In this document: positions 34,101 through 47,539 of the stretch, in pieces
How the letters are laid out: the number at the start of each line of letters is the position of its first letter
How positions within the stretch are numbered: position 1 is the first letter of the stretch
Assembly (NCBI GenBank): GCA_016858145.1
Contig: JAEHOE010000116.1
Location: forward strand, 312,501 to 376,500
From: Edaphochlamys debaryana
Lineage: Eukaryota; Chlorophyta; Chlorophyceae; Chlamydomonadales
Length of the DNA: 64,000 nt
Direction of reading: 5' to 3'
Position numbers and translations under genes: made by a program
The notes under the pieces: generated by a model
What the model saw: the letters and a program-made list of their open reading frames with translations, nothing else
Databases searched by the model: none
Told to the model about the DNA's origin: nothing

Positions 34101-37100
34101 CAGGTGCGCGCTCCTGCCTAGGGTGGCTGAGGGCCGTGTTGCTAGGACCGGGTCTACCTCCACTCACTGTTTGCTGTGGCTCCGGGTCCTGACCCTGCTT
34201 TGCGTTGCTGCCACGCAGGTCCATCGCCATGACGGTGCCCAACAACGAGCTGATCGCCGAGGTGCTGCTGCTGTCCGAGGGCTTCATGCACGCCAAGGAC
34301 CTGGCCCGCAAGCTGGTGTCCCTCTTCAGCCTCAGCCGCGAGCTGCTGTCGCCGCAGCAGCACTACGACTGGGGTCTCCGGTGGGTAGCGGGGCAAGGCA
34401 GAGGCTGCGGCTAGACGCTGGCTTGGACAAGCCCTGTGGCCACGGGCTGACGGTATCCATGCTGGTGCAGTGCCCTGAAGACGGTGCTGGGTATCGCTGG
34501 CCGTGAGCTGCGCGACGCCAAGAAGGCGGGCACCAACATGGACGTGGAGATGGAGGCGGAGATCATCATTCGCTCTGTGGCCGCCACCAAGCTGCCCACC
34601 CTCACCTTCGACGACAACTCCCGCTTCAAGTGCGTACGCTGCCCAGCCCTTTCCCTGCTCTGGCTGCTGCTGACCGTGCGTTTCAGACCTTAGCTGACTG
34701 AGTGCTGCTTGTTGGCTTGCAGGGCTCTCATCAATGACCTGTTCCCGGGCGCCAAGCTGACGGACGCCCGCAACGAGGCGCTTGAGAAGGCCCTGGCGGA
34801 GGCAGCGGCTGCCATGAAGATGGACCTGACGCAGCAGCAGATCGACCGCATGCTGCAGGTGAGCAGGGGAACCGAGCTGGGAGCAAGCTGGAAGCAATGC
34901 CCAGGGCAGCAGCTGAAGTTCGGCTCCATTCTTGCCCCATGCTGATCGCCTTTCCTTGCCACGGCCCCACAGCTGCACCTGGCGTGCGAGCAGCGTATCG
35001 GTGTGATCATCGTGGGCCCCTCGGGCTCCGGCAAGAGCACGCTGTGGGAGGTGCTGGAGAAGGCTTACGAGCGCCTGGGCCGCCGGCCCATCGTTTACAA
35101 GATGAACCCCAAGGCCATGCCCCGCCAGCAGCTGCTGGGCTCCATGAACATGGACACGCGCGAGTGGACGGACGGCGTGCTGACAGCCGCCGCGCGCAAG
35201 GTGGTCAAGGAGCCGCTGGAGCAGCGCAGCTGGATCATCTGCGACGGTGACGTGGACCCCGAGTGGATCGAGTCGCTGAACTCGGTGCTGGACGACAACC
35301 GCCTGCTGACCATGCCCAACGGCGAGCGCATCCAGTTCGCCAACAACATCAACATGATCTTCGAGTGCCACTCCCTGGAGTTCGCCTCGCCCGCCACTGT
35401 GTCCCGCTGCGGCATGCTGTTCATGTCGGACGAGGCCATGGAGGTGGAGCGCATGATCCAGCGCTGGCTCAAGATGCACATGCCGCCCGGCGTTGAGGGC
35501 CCCAACCCCATGACCCCGTGGTTCAAGGACTACTTCGACAAGGCAAGACCATGCCGTGCCTTGGTGCCGTGCCTGAGGGACGGTGATGTGCTGACATCAT
35601 GCTGGCCCTGCACGCGTTGTCCCCTGACCACAGGCGTTTCAGTGGGGCCTCAGCCACCCGCGTGTGGTGGAGACCACCAAGGGCGGCATCCTGGAGAGCG
35701 CGCTGAGCCACCTGAAGCTCAACCCCGGCAGCAAGACCGAGTACATGGCTGGCCTGTGCCGCGGCCTGGGCTCCAACATGAGCCCCGAACTGCGCCAGCA
35801 GTTCTACACAGACATGGCCCGGTGCGTCCGCTGGGAGGGGCTGCAGGGCGCGGTGGGCTGAGCGGCCTTTGTAGGCTTGTGTTGCTGACGTGCACTTGCC
35901 TGCCGCACGCAGGATGAGCGGCGAGAGCGGCATCATGGACGTGGGCGCGGGCTCCGACCCGCTGGCAGTGCTGGGCGACGAGCTGCGCGAGCGCGCCCTG
36001 GACGGAGAGGAGGGGCTGGTCGTTACCCGTGAGTCGAAAGCAGCTGCGTTATCTGGTGCGGTTGGCAACTATCGGCCGTGCGTTTGCCTCTGACCCGTGT
36101 CTTCGGACCTGCCTGTGCTCCGCAGCCGAGGTGATCCAGAACCTGCTCATCCTGGCGCCCTGGCTCAAGACGCGCGACCCCTTCCTGGTGGTCGGCCCCG
36201 AGGGCTGCGGCAAGGGCGCACTGCTTGAGTACTGCTTCAAGCGCATCATGGGCGTGCAGGTGCGGCAGCCGCCTGGCCGGCTGCTCATGCCACTCGGGGC
36301 AACCTGTAGCACTCCATGTGTGCGAGCCACACACCAGCGCGCTGGCTAACCCCGCTCCCCCGCCCACGCAGGTCGCTGTGGTCAACTGCAGCGCCCAGAC
36401 CAGCGCCAGCAACGTGGTCCAGAAGCTGGTGCAGGTGTGCGGCAAGCCCGTGACCACCACCAGCGGCAAGGCGCTGCGCCCGCCCGACAACACGCGCGTG
36501 GTCCTCTACCTCAAGGACATCAACCTGCCCCGCCCGGACAAGTACGCCACGTGCCAGCTCATCTCGTTCCTGCAGCAAATCATTGCGCACCACGGCTACT
36601 ACGACGAGAACCTGGACTTCATCCGCGTGGAGCGCGTGCAGATCGTGGGCAGCATGACGCCGCCCGGCTCCGTGGGCCGCCATGCGCTGTCCACGCGCTT
36701 CACGGCGCTCATGAAGATCATGTACATGGGCTACCCGGACACCGAGAACCTGTCCACAATTTACACCAACATGTCCCAGCGGGTGGGGCGGGGGGGCGTT
36801 GCGGCCAGGGTGTGTAAGGGCGCGGGGTCCGAAGCTGGGGGCAGGGTTGCTCGGGGGCTAGACGCCAATCCGTGTGGCCCCTGGATGGAATCCTGCCTTG
36901 ACGCTGGTCCTGCTCTGGTGCGTGCTCAGGTGCTGGCCACCATGAAGACCGCCAGCAGCGTGGCCCCGGGCGCCCTGTCCAAGGCCATGATCGAGGTCTA
37001 CACGGCGGTGCGCGAGCGCTTCACGCCCAACGACCACCCGCACTACGAGTTCAACGCCCGTGAGCTCAGCGACTGGATCAACGGCCTGCAGCGCTACAGC

Positions 37101-40100
37101 CTCGAGGGCGGTCTCACCATGGTGCAGGTGAGGCGGATTTGCTTGCGGCTCGCTGCACGAATCCGTGGCGGTGTGGATGGTGACTTCATGCCTAGGCTTG
37201 GGCGGCAACTGGGGAGCCAAGAGTGCTAACCTGGTTCCCGCTGCCGCTTCTCCCCTCATCGCAGGCCATCCACCAGGAGGGCATGCGCGTGTTCGGAGAC
37301 CGCCTGGTGGGCGACCACAAGGAGCAATTCGCGTCGCTCCTCAACGGCACGCTCACGTCTCTGCTGCAGTTCAAGCCCGACGCCGCGCCCTGGTACGTGA
37401 GCACCCTGGGCGCCTCGGCCGAGGAGCGCATCAGCGGCGACCTGTCCAAGATCAAGCTGCTGCGCTGGGACCAGGACACGTACGCCGAGCTGGTGGCGGA
37501 GAAGCTCAAGGTGAGCCGCCAGCGCTGCCGTCTGCGAAGTGGCAAGGCCCTGCACGGCCTGTACTTTGTCTGCACGAGCGTGTGTCTCCGACCCCCGACC
37601 AACTAACCCCGACTGGGCTGTCGACCCCCTCACGCAGGGCTACGAGCGCGAGCACAAGGAGCTGAACCTGCTGCTGTTTCCCGAGGTGCTGGAGCGCGTG
37701 GCGCGCTTGGACCGCGTGCTGAGCCTGCCAGGCGGCTCGCTGCTGCTGTGCGGCAACTCAGGCGTGGGCCGGCGCTCGCTGTCGCTGCTGGCGGCCTACA
37801 TGCTCAACATGGAGTTCTTCACGCCCAAGATGACCAAGTGAGGCCGTGGGGCGGGGATAAGGCCAGCCGACCAGGAGCGCTGTAGTGGCCCCTGACACCC
37901 TGTGTCCTTGCGTTGTGTCCAGGACGTACGACCTCAAGTCGTTCCGCAACGACCTGAAGGAGGTGCTGCGCCGCGCCGGTGTGGAGGGCAAGCCCATCAT
38001 GCTGTTCCTGGAGGACCACCAGCTCGTGTCGCCGGCCTTCCTGGAGCTGGTGAACAGCCTGCTGTCCGGCGGAGAGGTGCCCGGCCTCTTCACGCCCGAG
38101 GAGCTGGCAAAGGTGGGCAGGCCCGCAGGGCGCAGAGGGGGTTGGGGCATGGGGCACTGCGCCGTCTGCACCTGCAGCCGCATCCGTTAGCTGACAAGGC
38201 TCTGCCCCTCCTCCACTGCAGGAGCTGGCGGGTCTGGACAAGGCCCGCGACGACGACCCGCTGTACTCGGGTCCGTCCAGCTCGTACGCCTACTACACCT
38301 ACCGCGTCCGCCGCAACCTGCACATCGTGGTGTCCATGGACCCCACCAACGACAACTTCCGCCAGCGCTGCGAGGCCAACCCCGCGCTGTTCACGCGCTG
38401 CAGCGTGCAGTGGCTGGAGAGCTGGAGCGACAAGGGCCTGCGCCAGATTGCCGGCGCGCGGCTGCAGGAGCTGGTGGCGGGCAGCCCCGAGCTCACCAAG
38501 CTGGGCGCCGACAAGCTCATCGGCCACCTGGTGCACTTCCACGTAAGGCTGCGGACCAAAGCAGCCCGCTGCCATTCCAAGTTCCCTTCTGCCTGCCTGA
38601 CCCTCGTCCTCCCTGCACTGCGCTTCGACCCTGCAGAGCGACAGCGGCAGCAGCACCACCCGCGAGTACCTGGCCATCGTGCAGCTGTACGGCCAGATCT
38701 ACACGCGCAAGCGCACGCAGGTGCTGGAGCAGCAGAACTTCCTCAAGGGCGGCCTGGGCAAGCTGGCCGAGGCCGCCAAGACCGTGGACACGCTCAGCGT
38801 GGCGGCCGAGAAGCAGCGCGTGGTGCTCAAGGCCAAGCAGGCCGAGGCCGACGAGGCGCTGGTGCGCATCCAGGACTCCATGCTCAAGGTGCGGAGCGGG
38901 AGGGCTGGGGTGTGGGAGCTGGGGCGACAGGGCCTCAGGTCAGCGCCTACAGTTGGCAGGCGCCACGGCAAGCACTGGGCAGCGTGGGCATGTGGCGCTC
39001 TTTGGCCGCTGTTGAGTAATCTATTTGTGTGTGTTTGTCCAGGCCGCTGACCGGCGCAAGGAGGTGGAGGTGCTCAAGAAGCGCACGGCCGTGGAGGAGG
39101 TGCAGATGAAGGAGCGTCGCATCAAGGTGGGTTTGCCCCTGGTTGCCATCGACCCGCTTCCGGCGGCCTGGCTGCTGGGGCTACGGCGTCCTGCCTGACT
39201 GCCTGCCTGCTTGAGCCCTCTCTGGAGGCGTGCTGTGTCCCAAGACCCTTGACACCTCACTGCCCCCCATCACCCCTGTGGCACAGGTCGAGGAGGAGCT
39301 GTCAGAGGTGCAGCCGCTGATCGAGTCGGCCAAGAAGGCCGTGGGCAACATCAAAAAGGACAACATTGCCGAGATCCGCTCGCTCAAGATGCCGCCCGAC
39401 GCCATCCGTGACGTGCTCGAGGGCGTGCTCATGATGCTGGGCCAGCAGGATACCTCCTGGAACAACATGAAGACCTTCCTGGGCAAGAGCAGCGTCAAGG
39501 AGGACATCATCAACTACGACGCCCACAAGGTCACGCCCGAGATCCGCGCCAGGGTGCGTTGCCCACCAACTCCGTACCAGACGTCTGCTGGCACCCTGCG
39601 TGTGCACCGTTGCCTCTCACCGAAACACTTTCCTGCTGACCTCCACTTCGCCCCACTCTCTTGGTGCAGTGCGAGAAGTGCCTGGCGGCCAAGTCCAACT
39701 CGTTCGAGGACGCCGTCATCCGCCGCGTGTCCGTGGCCGCCGCGCCCATGGCGCAGTGGTTCAAGGCCAACCTGGAGTTCAGCAAGGTGCTGCAGAAGGT
39801 GGCGCCGCTGGAGGCGGAGCTGTCCAAGCTGGCGGCCAGCCTGGAGGAGTCGCAGAAGCTGATCAAGCAGTACGAGGAGGAGCTGGTGCAGCTGGACGGA
39901 GCGGTGGGTGATGGGGCTTGGCAAGGGGGATACTCACCGGAAGCGTGGAGGTTATCCAGCCCCTGCGGTGGCTGGAAGCAAACTGAGCTCCGGGGTTGGT
40001 ATCGGTGGAGTTTCAGGTTTGCAGCGCGCTGACACGCCACCCTCCTCCGTGTGACAGGTCTCCAAGCTCAAGGCGGAGTTCAGCAAGAAGACCAGCGAGG

Positions 40101-43100
40101 CCGAGAGCCTCAAGATGTCCGTGGACAAGGCCGAGGCCACGCTGTCGTCGGCGCGGCAGCTGCTGGACGGCCTGCGCGGCGAGAAAGTTCGCTGGGAGAG
40201 CACGGTAAGCGCTGAGGTGCTCAGGTCAGGGCTCTGTCCAGCGAGCGGCTACCGAGCGAGCAGTCCCAACCCATCCCAACCGACTCCTGCTGCCCTCTTT
40301 CTCCGGCCCGCAGGTGGGCACCCTGGGCGAGCAGCTCAAGGAGCTGCCGCTGTCGTCGCTGCTGGCCGCGGCCTTCATCACGTACCTGCCCTCTCACCCC
40401 GAGGAGCACCGCGGCAAAGTGCTCAAGGTGGGCAGCCCCGGCGGATTGGCAGGAGCAAACGCTCCGATTCCTGCACCTAGCCCTATCCCTAGCCTTGCCT
40501 GAGCTTTCGCCCTGTCCTCACCTGCGCTTGCTCACGCCTCCCCCCTCGGCCCTCGCTGTGCCCCCGCAGGACTGGTCGGCTTACCTCAAGGTCTCGGACT
40601 TCGACGTGTGCCGCTTCCTGAGCTCCGAGAGCGAGATGCTCAAGTGGAAGTCCGAGGGCCTGCCCGCCGATGGGCTGTCGGCGCAGAACGCGGTGGTCAT
40701 CCTCAACTCCACCTCGCGCTCGCCGCTCATCATCGACCCCTCCACCCAGGCCTCCGAGTGGCTCAAGAACCACCTCAAGATCAAGGGCGCCAACCTGGAG
40801 GTGACCACCATGGCCGACCAGCGCTTCACCACCACGCTCGAGCTGTCGGTGCGCTTCGGCAAGACGCTGGTGGTGGCCGAGGTGGACAAGGTGGAGCCCA
40901 TCCTGTACCCCATCCTGCGCATGGACCTGGATCGCCAGGGCCCGCGCTTCGTGGTGCAGGTGTGCGGCGGGGGGCCGGGGCCTGCTTGCCTTCTTTCCCA
41001 GGCTGGTGAACGACCTCCGTGGCTCGCTTTTGGCCTTGGCTCAGCATCTCACCACTCCTCTCCTTTCCTTCGTCCATAGATCGGTGACAAGGCCACGGAC
41101 TACAACGACACGTTCCGCCTGTTCCTGGTCACCCGTAACCCCGACCCCTACCTGCCGCCCGACGCGCGCTCGCTGCTGGCGGTGACCAACTTCACGGTCA
41201 CGCGCTCGGGCCTGGAGGGGCAGCTGCTGGGCCTGACGCTGCAGAAGGAGCGGCCGGAGCTGGAGGAGCAGAAGAGCACCCTGCTGCGCCAGGAGGACGA
41301 GTGCAAGGTGGGCACAAGACTGGGACGTGCGCGGCACAGGGAGGGCCTCGGCCCAACAGGGTTGGCTCGCTGCACAGCAGTTGTGCAACTCCCCGCTCTC
41401 CTGACGCTCTTGGCTCCTTGCCCTCCTCTCCTCCCCCTCAGATGGCCCTGGCGGACCTGGAGAAGGACCTCCTGCAGACGCTGGCCACCAGCAAGGGCAA
41501 CATCCTGGAGAACAAGGAGCTGCTGGACAAGCTCAACGAGACCAAGACCAGGTCCGCCACCGTGGAGAAGGCGCTCACCGAGTCCAAGGGCCTGCAGGCC
41601 AGCCTGGACCAGCAGCGCGAGGTGTACCGCCCCATCGCGCAGCGCGGCTCCATCATGTACTTCCTGCTGGGAGACCTGCAGGCGAGCGGGGGGCAGGGGG
41701 TGGCAGGGCATGGGGCTTAGCAAGCTTTTAGGCTTGAGAGCAAGCTCGGCCACACCTCGAAGGCTAGCCGCATTAAGCCTTGCCTCGCCCCTCCCGCCTT
41801 GACGTGTGTTTCCTTCCTGCCATACCACTCCCGCAGGCGCTCAACCAGATGTACACCTTCTCGCTCACGGTGTTCCTCAACCTCTTCAAGAAGGCGCTCA
41901 ACCGCGACACGCCGCCCGGCGGCGACGTGACGGCGCGCATCGCGCTGCTGGCCGAGTCGCTGCTGGAGCTGGTGTTCGCCTACGTCAGCCGCTCGCTCTT
42001 CAACGGCGACCGCCTGACCTTCGGCATGCACATGGCGCGCCACCTGCAGCCCTCGCTCTTCCCCGAGGCGCAGTGGGCCTTCTTCCTGGGCAAGCCGGTG
42101 CCGGACGCCGCCTCGCCGCCGCCCAAGCCCACCTGGGTGCGCGAGGAGCAGGCGGGCGCCTTCTCGGCCCTGGCCTCGGCCTTCCCGCAGCTGGTGGCGG
42201 CCGCGGAGCTGTCGGACTCGGCGCTGTGGGCGCAGTGGGCCAGCGGCGCCACGGACGCGCTGCCGGGCAAGGTGGCTGGCGGCAAGGTCAACCCCTTCCA
42301 GCAGCTGCTGCTGGTCAAGGCCTTCCGCCCCGACCGCCTGCAGTCGGCCATGTCGTCCTTCATCTGCGGCACGCTCAACATCAAGTCCGTGTCGCCGCCG
42401 CCCTTCTCGCTCAAGGGCCTGATCGAGTCGGAGACCAAGCCCGAGGAGCCCATTCTCTTCATCACCACGCCCGGCGCCGACCCGTCCCAGGAGCTATCCG
42501 AGGTGGCCGCCACCGCCGTGGGCAAGGAGAAGTGAGTGCTTGGGCCTCATGCTTTAGCCCAGCTGGCTTCCACTTGAGTCTTGACAGCCGAGCTCAGGTT
42601 TGGCCCAGCACCCTAGCCATGCACCCCTGACCATGCGTGCGCGCTTGCTCCCCCGCCCCCGCTCCGCCGCCGCAGGTACCATGAGGTGGCCATGGGCCAG
42701 GGCCAGGCCGAGAAGGCCATCAACCTGCTCCGCGAGAGCGCCAAGAGCGGCGACTGGCTGGTGCTCAAGAACGTGCACCTGGCGGTGTCGTGGCTGCCCT
42801 CGCTGGAAAAGGAGCTGCTCATGCTGGAGAAGCACGAGAAGTTTCGCCTCTTCCTCACCTCGGAGCCGCACCCCAAGTTCCCCTCGACGCTGCTGGAGAT
42901 GTCGCTCAAGGTGGGCGGAGGACAGGGGGTGGCGGCGAAAGCCGGAGCTTGCTTGGCTTGTGCTCTGTCCTGTGTTGTCAGTCCGAGTCTTGCGCTTCTG
43001 CCTAGGCGCTGACACTTGACTTGCCCTCATTCCCTCCTTCGCCCCGCCCCGCAGTGCACGTTCGAGGCCCCGCCCGGCCTCAAGAAGAACCTGCAGCGCA

Positions 43101-44695
43101 CGTACGAGGCCTGGTCGGCCGAGTACCTGCAGTCCGGCCCGCCCATCCGCGCGCAGCTGCTCTTCGTGCTGGCCTGGTTCCACGCCGTGGTGCAGGAGCG
43201 CCGCACCTACATCCCGCAGGTGCGTGCACCTGCGTGCTGAGCTACCCCTTCCTGTTGCAATCCAGCCTGAAGGCTCTTCAGCTTTGCTGATGCTGTCTAG
43301 CTGCGTGGGCCGCATGCCCCCATCGACTCATCAACTCACCTCTTGCGCCTCTCGCGCCCCCACCCTCCACCCCTCCAGGGCTGGACCAAGTTCTACGAGT
43401 TCTCCTTCGCCGACCTGCGCTCCGGCATGGACGTCATCTCCATGGCCACCAAGAACGGCGCGCCCCAGTGGCCGCTGCTGCTGGGCCTGCTGGACGACGC
43501 CATCTACGGCGGCCGCCTGGACAACCATTTCGACTCGCAGGTGCTCATCACCTTCCTGCGCCGCCTCTTCAACCCCGAGACCGTGGGCGCCGGCGGCGGC
43601 AAGGTCAAGCCCCTGCCCGGCTCCAAGGTGGTGGTGCCCACCACCAACCACCGCGCCGACTACGTGTCCATCGTCTCGGCGCTGCCCGAAGTCGACACGC
43701 CCGCGCTCTTCTGCATGCCCGACAACATCGACCGCACCGCGCAGCAGGTCAACTCGGCGCGCGTGATCGCGTCGCTCAAGGCCATGAGCCTGCGCGCCGA
43801 CGCCGCGGGCGGCTTCAACCGGCAGCAGTGGCAGCAGCAGCTGGGCCCGCTGCTGCGCCTGTGGGACGGCCTCATGGCCAACGCCAGCGCGCTCAAGGCC
43901 GCCATGAAGGACATCCGCACGCGCGGCACGGGCGACCAGGGCGGCTCGCCCATTGAGAACTTCATTGCGCTGGAGCGCTTCAAGGGCGCCTCATTGGTGG
44001 CGCTCATCGACCGCACCCTGGGCGCCATTGCGCGCGTGCTCAAGGGCACCGACACGCTGTCCAGCGGCGTGGCCTCCAGCGGCGCGGCGCTCCTGGCCGA
44101 CACCATCCCCGGCTCCTGGGACGCGGCCTGGGAGGGCCCCGAGGCGCCCATGGACTACTGCAAGGCCGTGGTGGCCAAGGCCGTGGCCATCGAGGGCCAC
44201 TGGTCGCGCGTGCAGCTGCCCAACTTCGGCGGCCTGCTGGACGGCACCAACGGCGCCGGCCCGCTGGAGCTGAGCTCCGTGTTCCACCCGGGCACCTTCC
44301 TCAACGCGCTGCGCCAGCAGTCGTCCCGCGCGCTGACGTGCTCCATGGACCAGCTCAAGGCCGTGACCAGCTGGGACGCGGGGAAGCTCAAGGCGGCGTC
44401 GGGCGCGGCGCCCGTGGCGGTGCTGGGCGGGCTGGTGATGCAGGGCGCCACGTACGACGGCCAGCGCCTGAGCCCCGTGACCGCCGAGGCTCCTGCCTTC
44501 CGCGCTATCCCCCCCATGAGCCTGGTGTGGCTGCCCAAGGACGCGCCCATGGCCTACTCCACCTTCATGGAGGCGCCGCTCTACATGACGGGCGAGCGCG
44601 CCAAGCTGCTGGCACGAGTGCAGCTGCCCGTGAGCGGGCCGGACGAGCAGGACAGCTGGGTGCTGGCCGGGCTGTCGCTGTTCCTGTCGGTGTAG
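25169..44695 (+). CDS. DYNC2H1 (DHC1b): Cytoplasmic dynein-2 (IFT) heavy chain
   Basis: Motor subunit of the retrograde intraflagellar-transport dynein, which returns IFT trains from ciliary tip to base. The gene has roughly 45-50 exons with introns of about 70-200 bases, and I estimate a product of about 4,300 residues, the usual size. The start is at [16 protein letters not shown]; this short N-terminus and the [18 protein letters not shown] block match dynein-2, not axonemal chains. The linker ends in [21 protein letters not shown]1 has [21 protein letters not shown] (P-loop near 33619), AAA2 GPSGSGKST (35015), AAA3 GPEGCGKG (36197) and AAA4 GNSGVGRRS (37752), where Arg replaces the P-loop Lys as in other dynein-2 chains. 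The stalk spans about 38.7-40.2 kb, with the microtubule-binding segment at [19 protein letters not shown] (39376). AAA5-6 and the C-terminal domain follow, ending [12 protein letters not shown]. No frameshift was noticed. Confidence 0.97.
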
Positions 44696-45627
44696 TTGAC
44701 TGGGGAGCGATGCTTGGGGTGGTGTGGTTCAAGTGGGGGGCTTGGGAATGCTGGAACGCAGGCAGAGGGGCTTGCGCACGGCACTTACTATACAACAAGA
44801 TCTGCCTGTTATGAGGAGGGAGGTGCTTGGCCTGTAGCGATTGGGGAAGCAGCGCTTGCACGAGGGGCACGTGTTGCTGACTTCGGAAAGGCTGGAGCAT
44901 TGCAGCCGCAGGCTTTGCAGGCGATAGGGCAGGCGGCCTTCACATGGCTGTCTCCCGCAGCCGCCCTGCCGCAGGCTAGTCGTGTTTGTGGGCATGTAAT
45001 GTGCGGATTGTGTCTTACCAAGATGCCCTCAGACGCAAGGACCGTATAGAGTTTGGTCCTTCCTTCCAAGTGGGAGAGGTCAAAACCACGGTGCACACAG
45101 CGCACAGCTTGCATCTATCCATGCCCACGTCAACACGACACGCGTCAGGTAAGCCACCCGCAGTCCAGCCAACCCACAGCGTGCCATCCAGTCCCCAGCC
45201 ATCAGTTGTGCGTCTCGCCTGCCCCCGCACGCATTGTAAGCCAGGACACTCCTGATGTAACCGCCAAGTGTGCCTCATCTAGCTCGAGAAGAGACTCTCG
45301 ATTCTGACTAAAGGCTCAGAAGCATCACCGCGCTAGTCTTGCAGGGAATGTGGCTAGCTATCCCGCAGGTGCACGCCGGCGTCCACCTCCCTCTAACCCG
45401 CCAGAAGTGGAGCAGCGGATTACCACAGCTCCCGGGGACGTTACACCAGGCCGGAGAATTGCGCAGCGCCCCAACCGGGAATCCCCTTTCCCATGCTCCG
45501 CCTTCATGCCAATTCCTTGCAGCCAACAAAGCGCCGACAACGCAGACCGGCAGGGTAACATGCAAAGTCTCCTGCCCTGCTACCGCCCGCAGGACGCCAA
45601 CTGACCCAGCCCCCGCCCACAGGCCGC
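44696..45627. other. 3' flanks of convergent genes
   Basis: No gene recognised between the stops of the dynein and RNF113 genes, which face each other. Confidence 0.6.
44995..44999 (+). terminator. Candidate polyadenylation signal TGTAA
   Basis: TGTAA lies 300 bases after the dynein stop codon, consistent with chlorophyte 3'-end signals. Confidence 0.4.
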
Positions 45628-47539
45628 TCAGCCCTTCTTGGCCGCCTCCGCCGCCGCCATGCGCTTTTGGCGCTTGAGGATGTCGTTGGCGACGTTGAAG
45701 ATGCCCTGCGTGCCCTGCCCGCACACGGCGCACTTGGAAGTCTTGGAGTTGTGCCTGGCGCGGGTGGGAGCGAGGGAGGGCGCAAGCGGGTGTGAGGCCA
45801 AGCGCAGGGATCATCCGCCAACGCCGTCGCCCAGACATGCGGAAGCCCAAGCGCTGCCCCCCGACTCCCGTGTCCCCCCACTATCCCCAGCCTCGCCCCG
45901 TGCCCGGGACGATGCCGGCCTCGGCAAAAGCAGGCCCTTTCCCTCCCGCCTTGCCACCCTCTCCTGTTTTTACCCCCCTCCTCGCCCCGCCCCGCCCCGC
46001 CCCCGGGCCTCACTTGAGGGCGCACTTTTCGCAGAAGTAGTGTTTGCAGCGCGTCACCACGGGGGGACTGGGACAGGCCTCCCAGTTCTCGCGGCAGATG
46101 AAGCAGGCGAAGGGCAGCTCGTCGTCCTCGCGCCGCGCCTCCTCCTCCTCCTCGCCGTCCGCGTCCGGGTTCCAGCCCTTGGCCAGGGCCTCGGCTTTGC
46201 GCTTCTGCTCCTCCTCCCACATCTGCGCAGGGCAGCCGCAGAGCGCAGCGTCAGCAAATCAGGTGTTAGTTATGGGTCCCTCATGTAACCGTGGCGGTTC
46301 GGGCCTCGCGGTGCCCTTCATCCCAAGCCAGACTCCCAGCGGCGTCAGGGACCCCACCCTACCAACAGGCCCCCCGCCCCACCTTGTCCAGCTCCCAGCC
46401 GCTCTTGTAGTCGCCTCGGTCGTGCATGAACTTGCACGTGTCGCCGTACGAGCAGTACCCGGTCTCCTTGTAGTCCTTGCACACGTCTGGCTGATAGTCG
46501 AACCGCGCGGACACGCGCACGTACTGGCTGCCGCGCAGGGGGCCGTGCGAGCCGGTGCCCTTCTCGGCGCCCACGTTGTGCTCCCGCCGGAAGCCCTGCA
46601 AGGCCGGGGTGAATGGGGCGGGTGCTGGTAGCCAGGGCAGCAGTCAGGCAGAGCTCGGTCCCTGGTCCCTGGTCTGGCGCTCAAAGCAAGCGAAATGGAG
46701 CGCCGCTGCTTTGATACTGTACCTAATCAGCCGCCCCCTCGCTGTGCCACAGTGCCAAGAGCCCCTCCGTCCTGGCCCTCGCCCCAGCGTTCCCCCGCTG
46801 CCTGCCCCGCCCGCCCACCTTCCGGTAGTCGATGTACGAATTCATGCCCTTGTACTGCCCGTCGTCCGCCGCCTCCCCCGCGTCCGTGGCCTGCCGGAGT
46901 ACCTTCTCGCGCTGGGCCCTGCAGGGAGGGGGAACGGGGGAGAAAGCCGGAGGGTCGAAAACGGTTGAGCGCAACTCAGGGCCACTCAGGCGCTGACTAC
47001 TGAGCTTGTGCCACCCCGACCGCCTACCTCCCAACACCGCCTTCTGAGAGAATCCCGTTCCCAGCCAGCTACTTGCACAAACGTGGGGTGCGGCCTCCCC
47101 GAGGCGCGCAGCCCCACCGGCCCAGGCCCATCCCCTCGTCCCGCCGCACGCACCGCGCGTCCCGGTCGTACTCCGTCTCCGTCTCCAGCGACCGGGTGAC
47201 GAACGAGTCTTTGTTGTCCTGTAGCGCCCGAGAGCCCGCGTACTCCACCATGAGCTCGGGCCGCTCCTCCCGCTTGGTGGTGAAGGCCAGCGGCTCCCCG
47301 CGGGCCGCCTTGGCCTTGCGCACCACGCCGCCGTCGTCGTCCCCGTCGTCCTCCTTGGCCCCCTCCTCCCCGCCGGCGCCCCCGCGCTTTCGGATGCTAG
47401 CGCCGGCCTTCTTCCGTCGAAACAGCCCAGCGGCCGGGGCCGCAGCTGCAACCGCGGCGGAGCTGGGGCCGGCCTCCGCCTCGGCTCCAGTGCCGATGGC
47501 CTCCGCCGGGCGCTCGGTCTCGGGCCCGTCGTCGCCCAT
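45628..47539 (-). CDS. RNF113: RNF113/CWC24-type spliceosomal zinc-finger protein
   Basis: Spliceosome component of the Cwc24/RNF113A family, bound to the catalytically activating B-act complex near the 5' splice site; the RING also gives E3 ligase potential. Five exons on the minus strand: 47539 to about 47155 ([11 protein letters not shown], acidic/Ala-rich start, then [19 protein letters not shown]), about 46919-46819 (MNSYIDYRK), about 46595-46383, about 46222-46012 and about 45757-45628. The CCCH finger reads [20 protein letters not shown]. The RING begins [20 protein letters not shown], continues [11 protein letters not shown] and closes CAVCGQ. The C-terminus ends AAAEAAKKG. All zinc ligands are present and the length is normal for the family. 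The ATG at 47539 is the first in frame. It starts head-to-head with the NUP42-like gene. Confidence 0.97.

Noticed and set aside
25169..44695. Axonemal outer-arm dynein heavy chain
   Set aside because: The AAA1 sequence [19 protein letters not shown], the N-terminus and the AAA4 GVGRRS all fit dynein-2 rather than axonemal chains.
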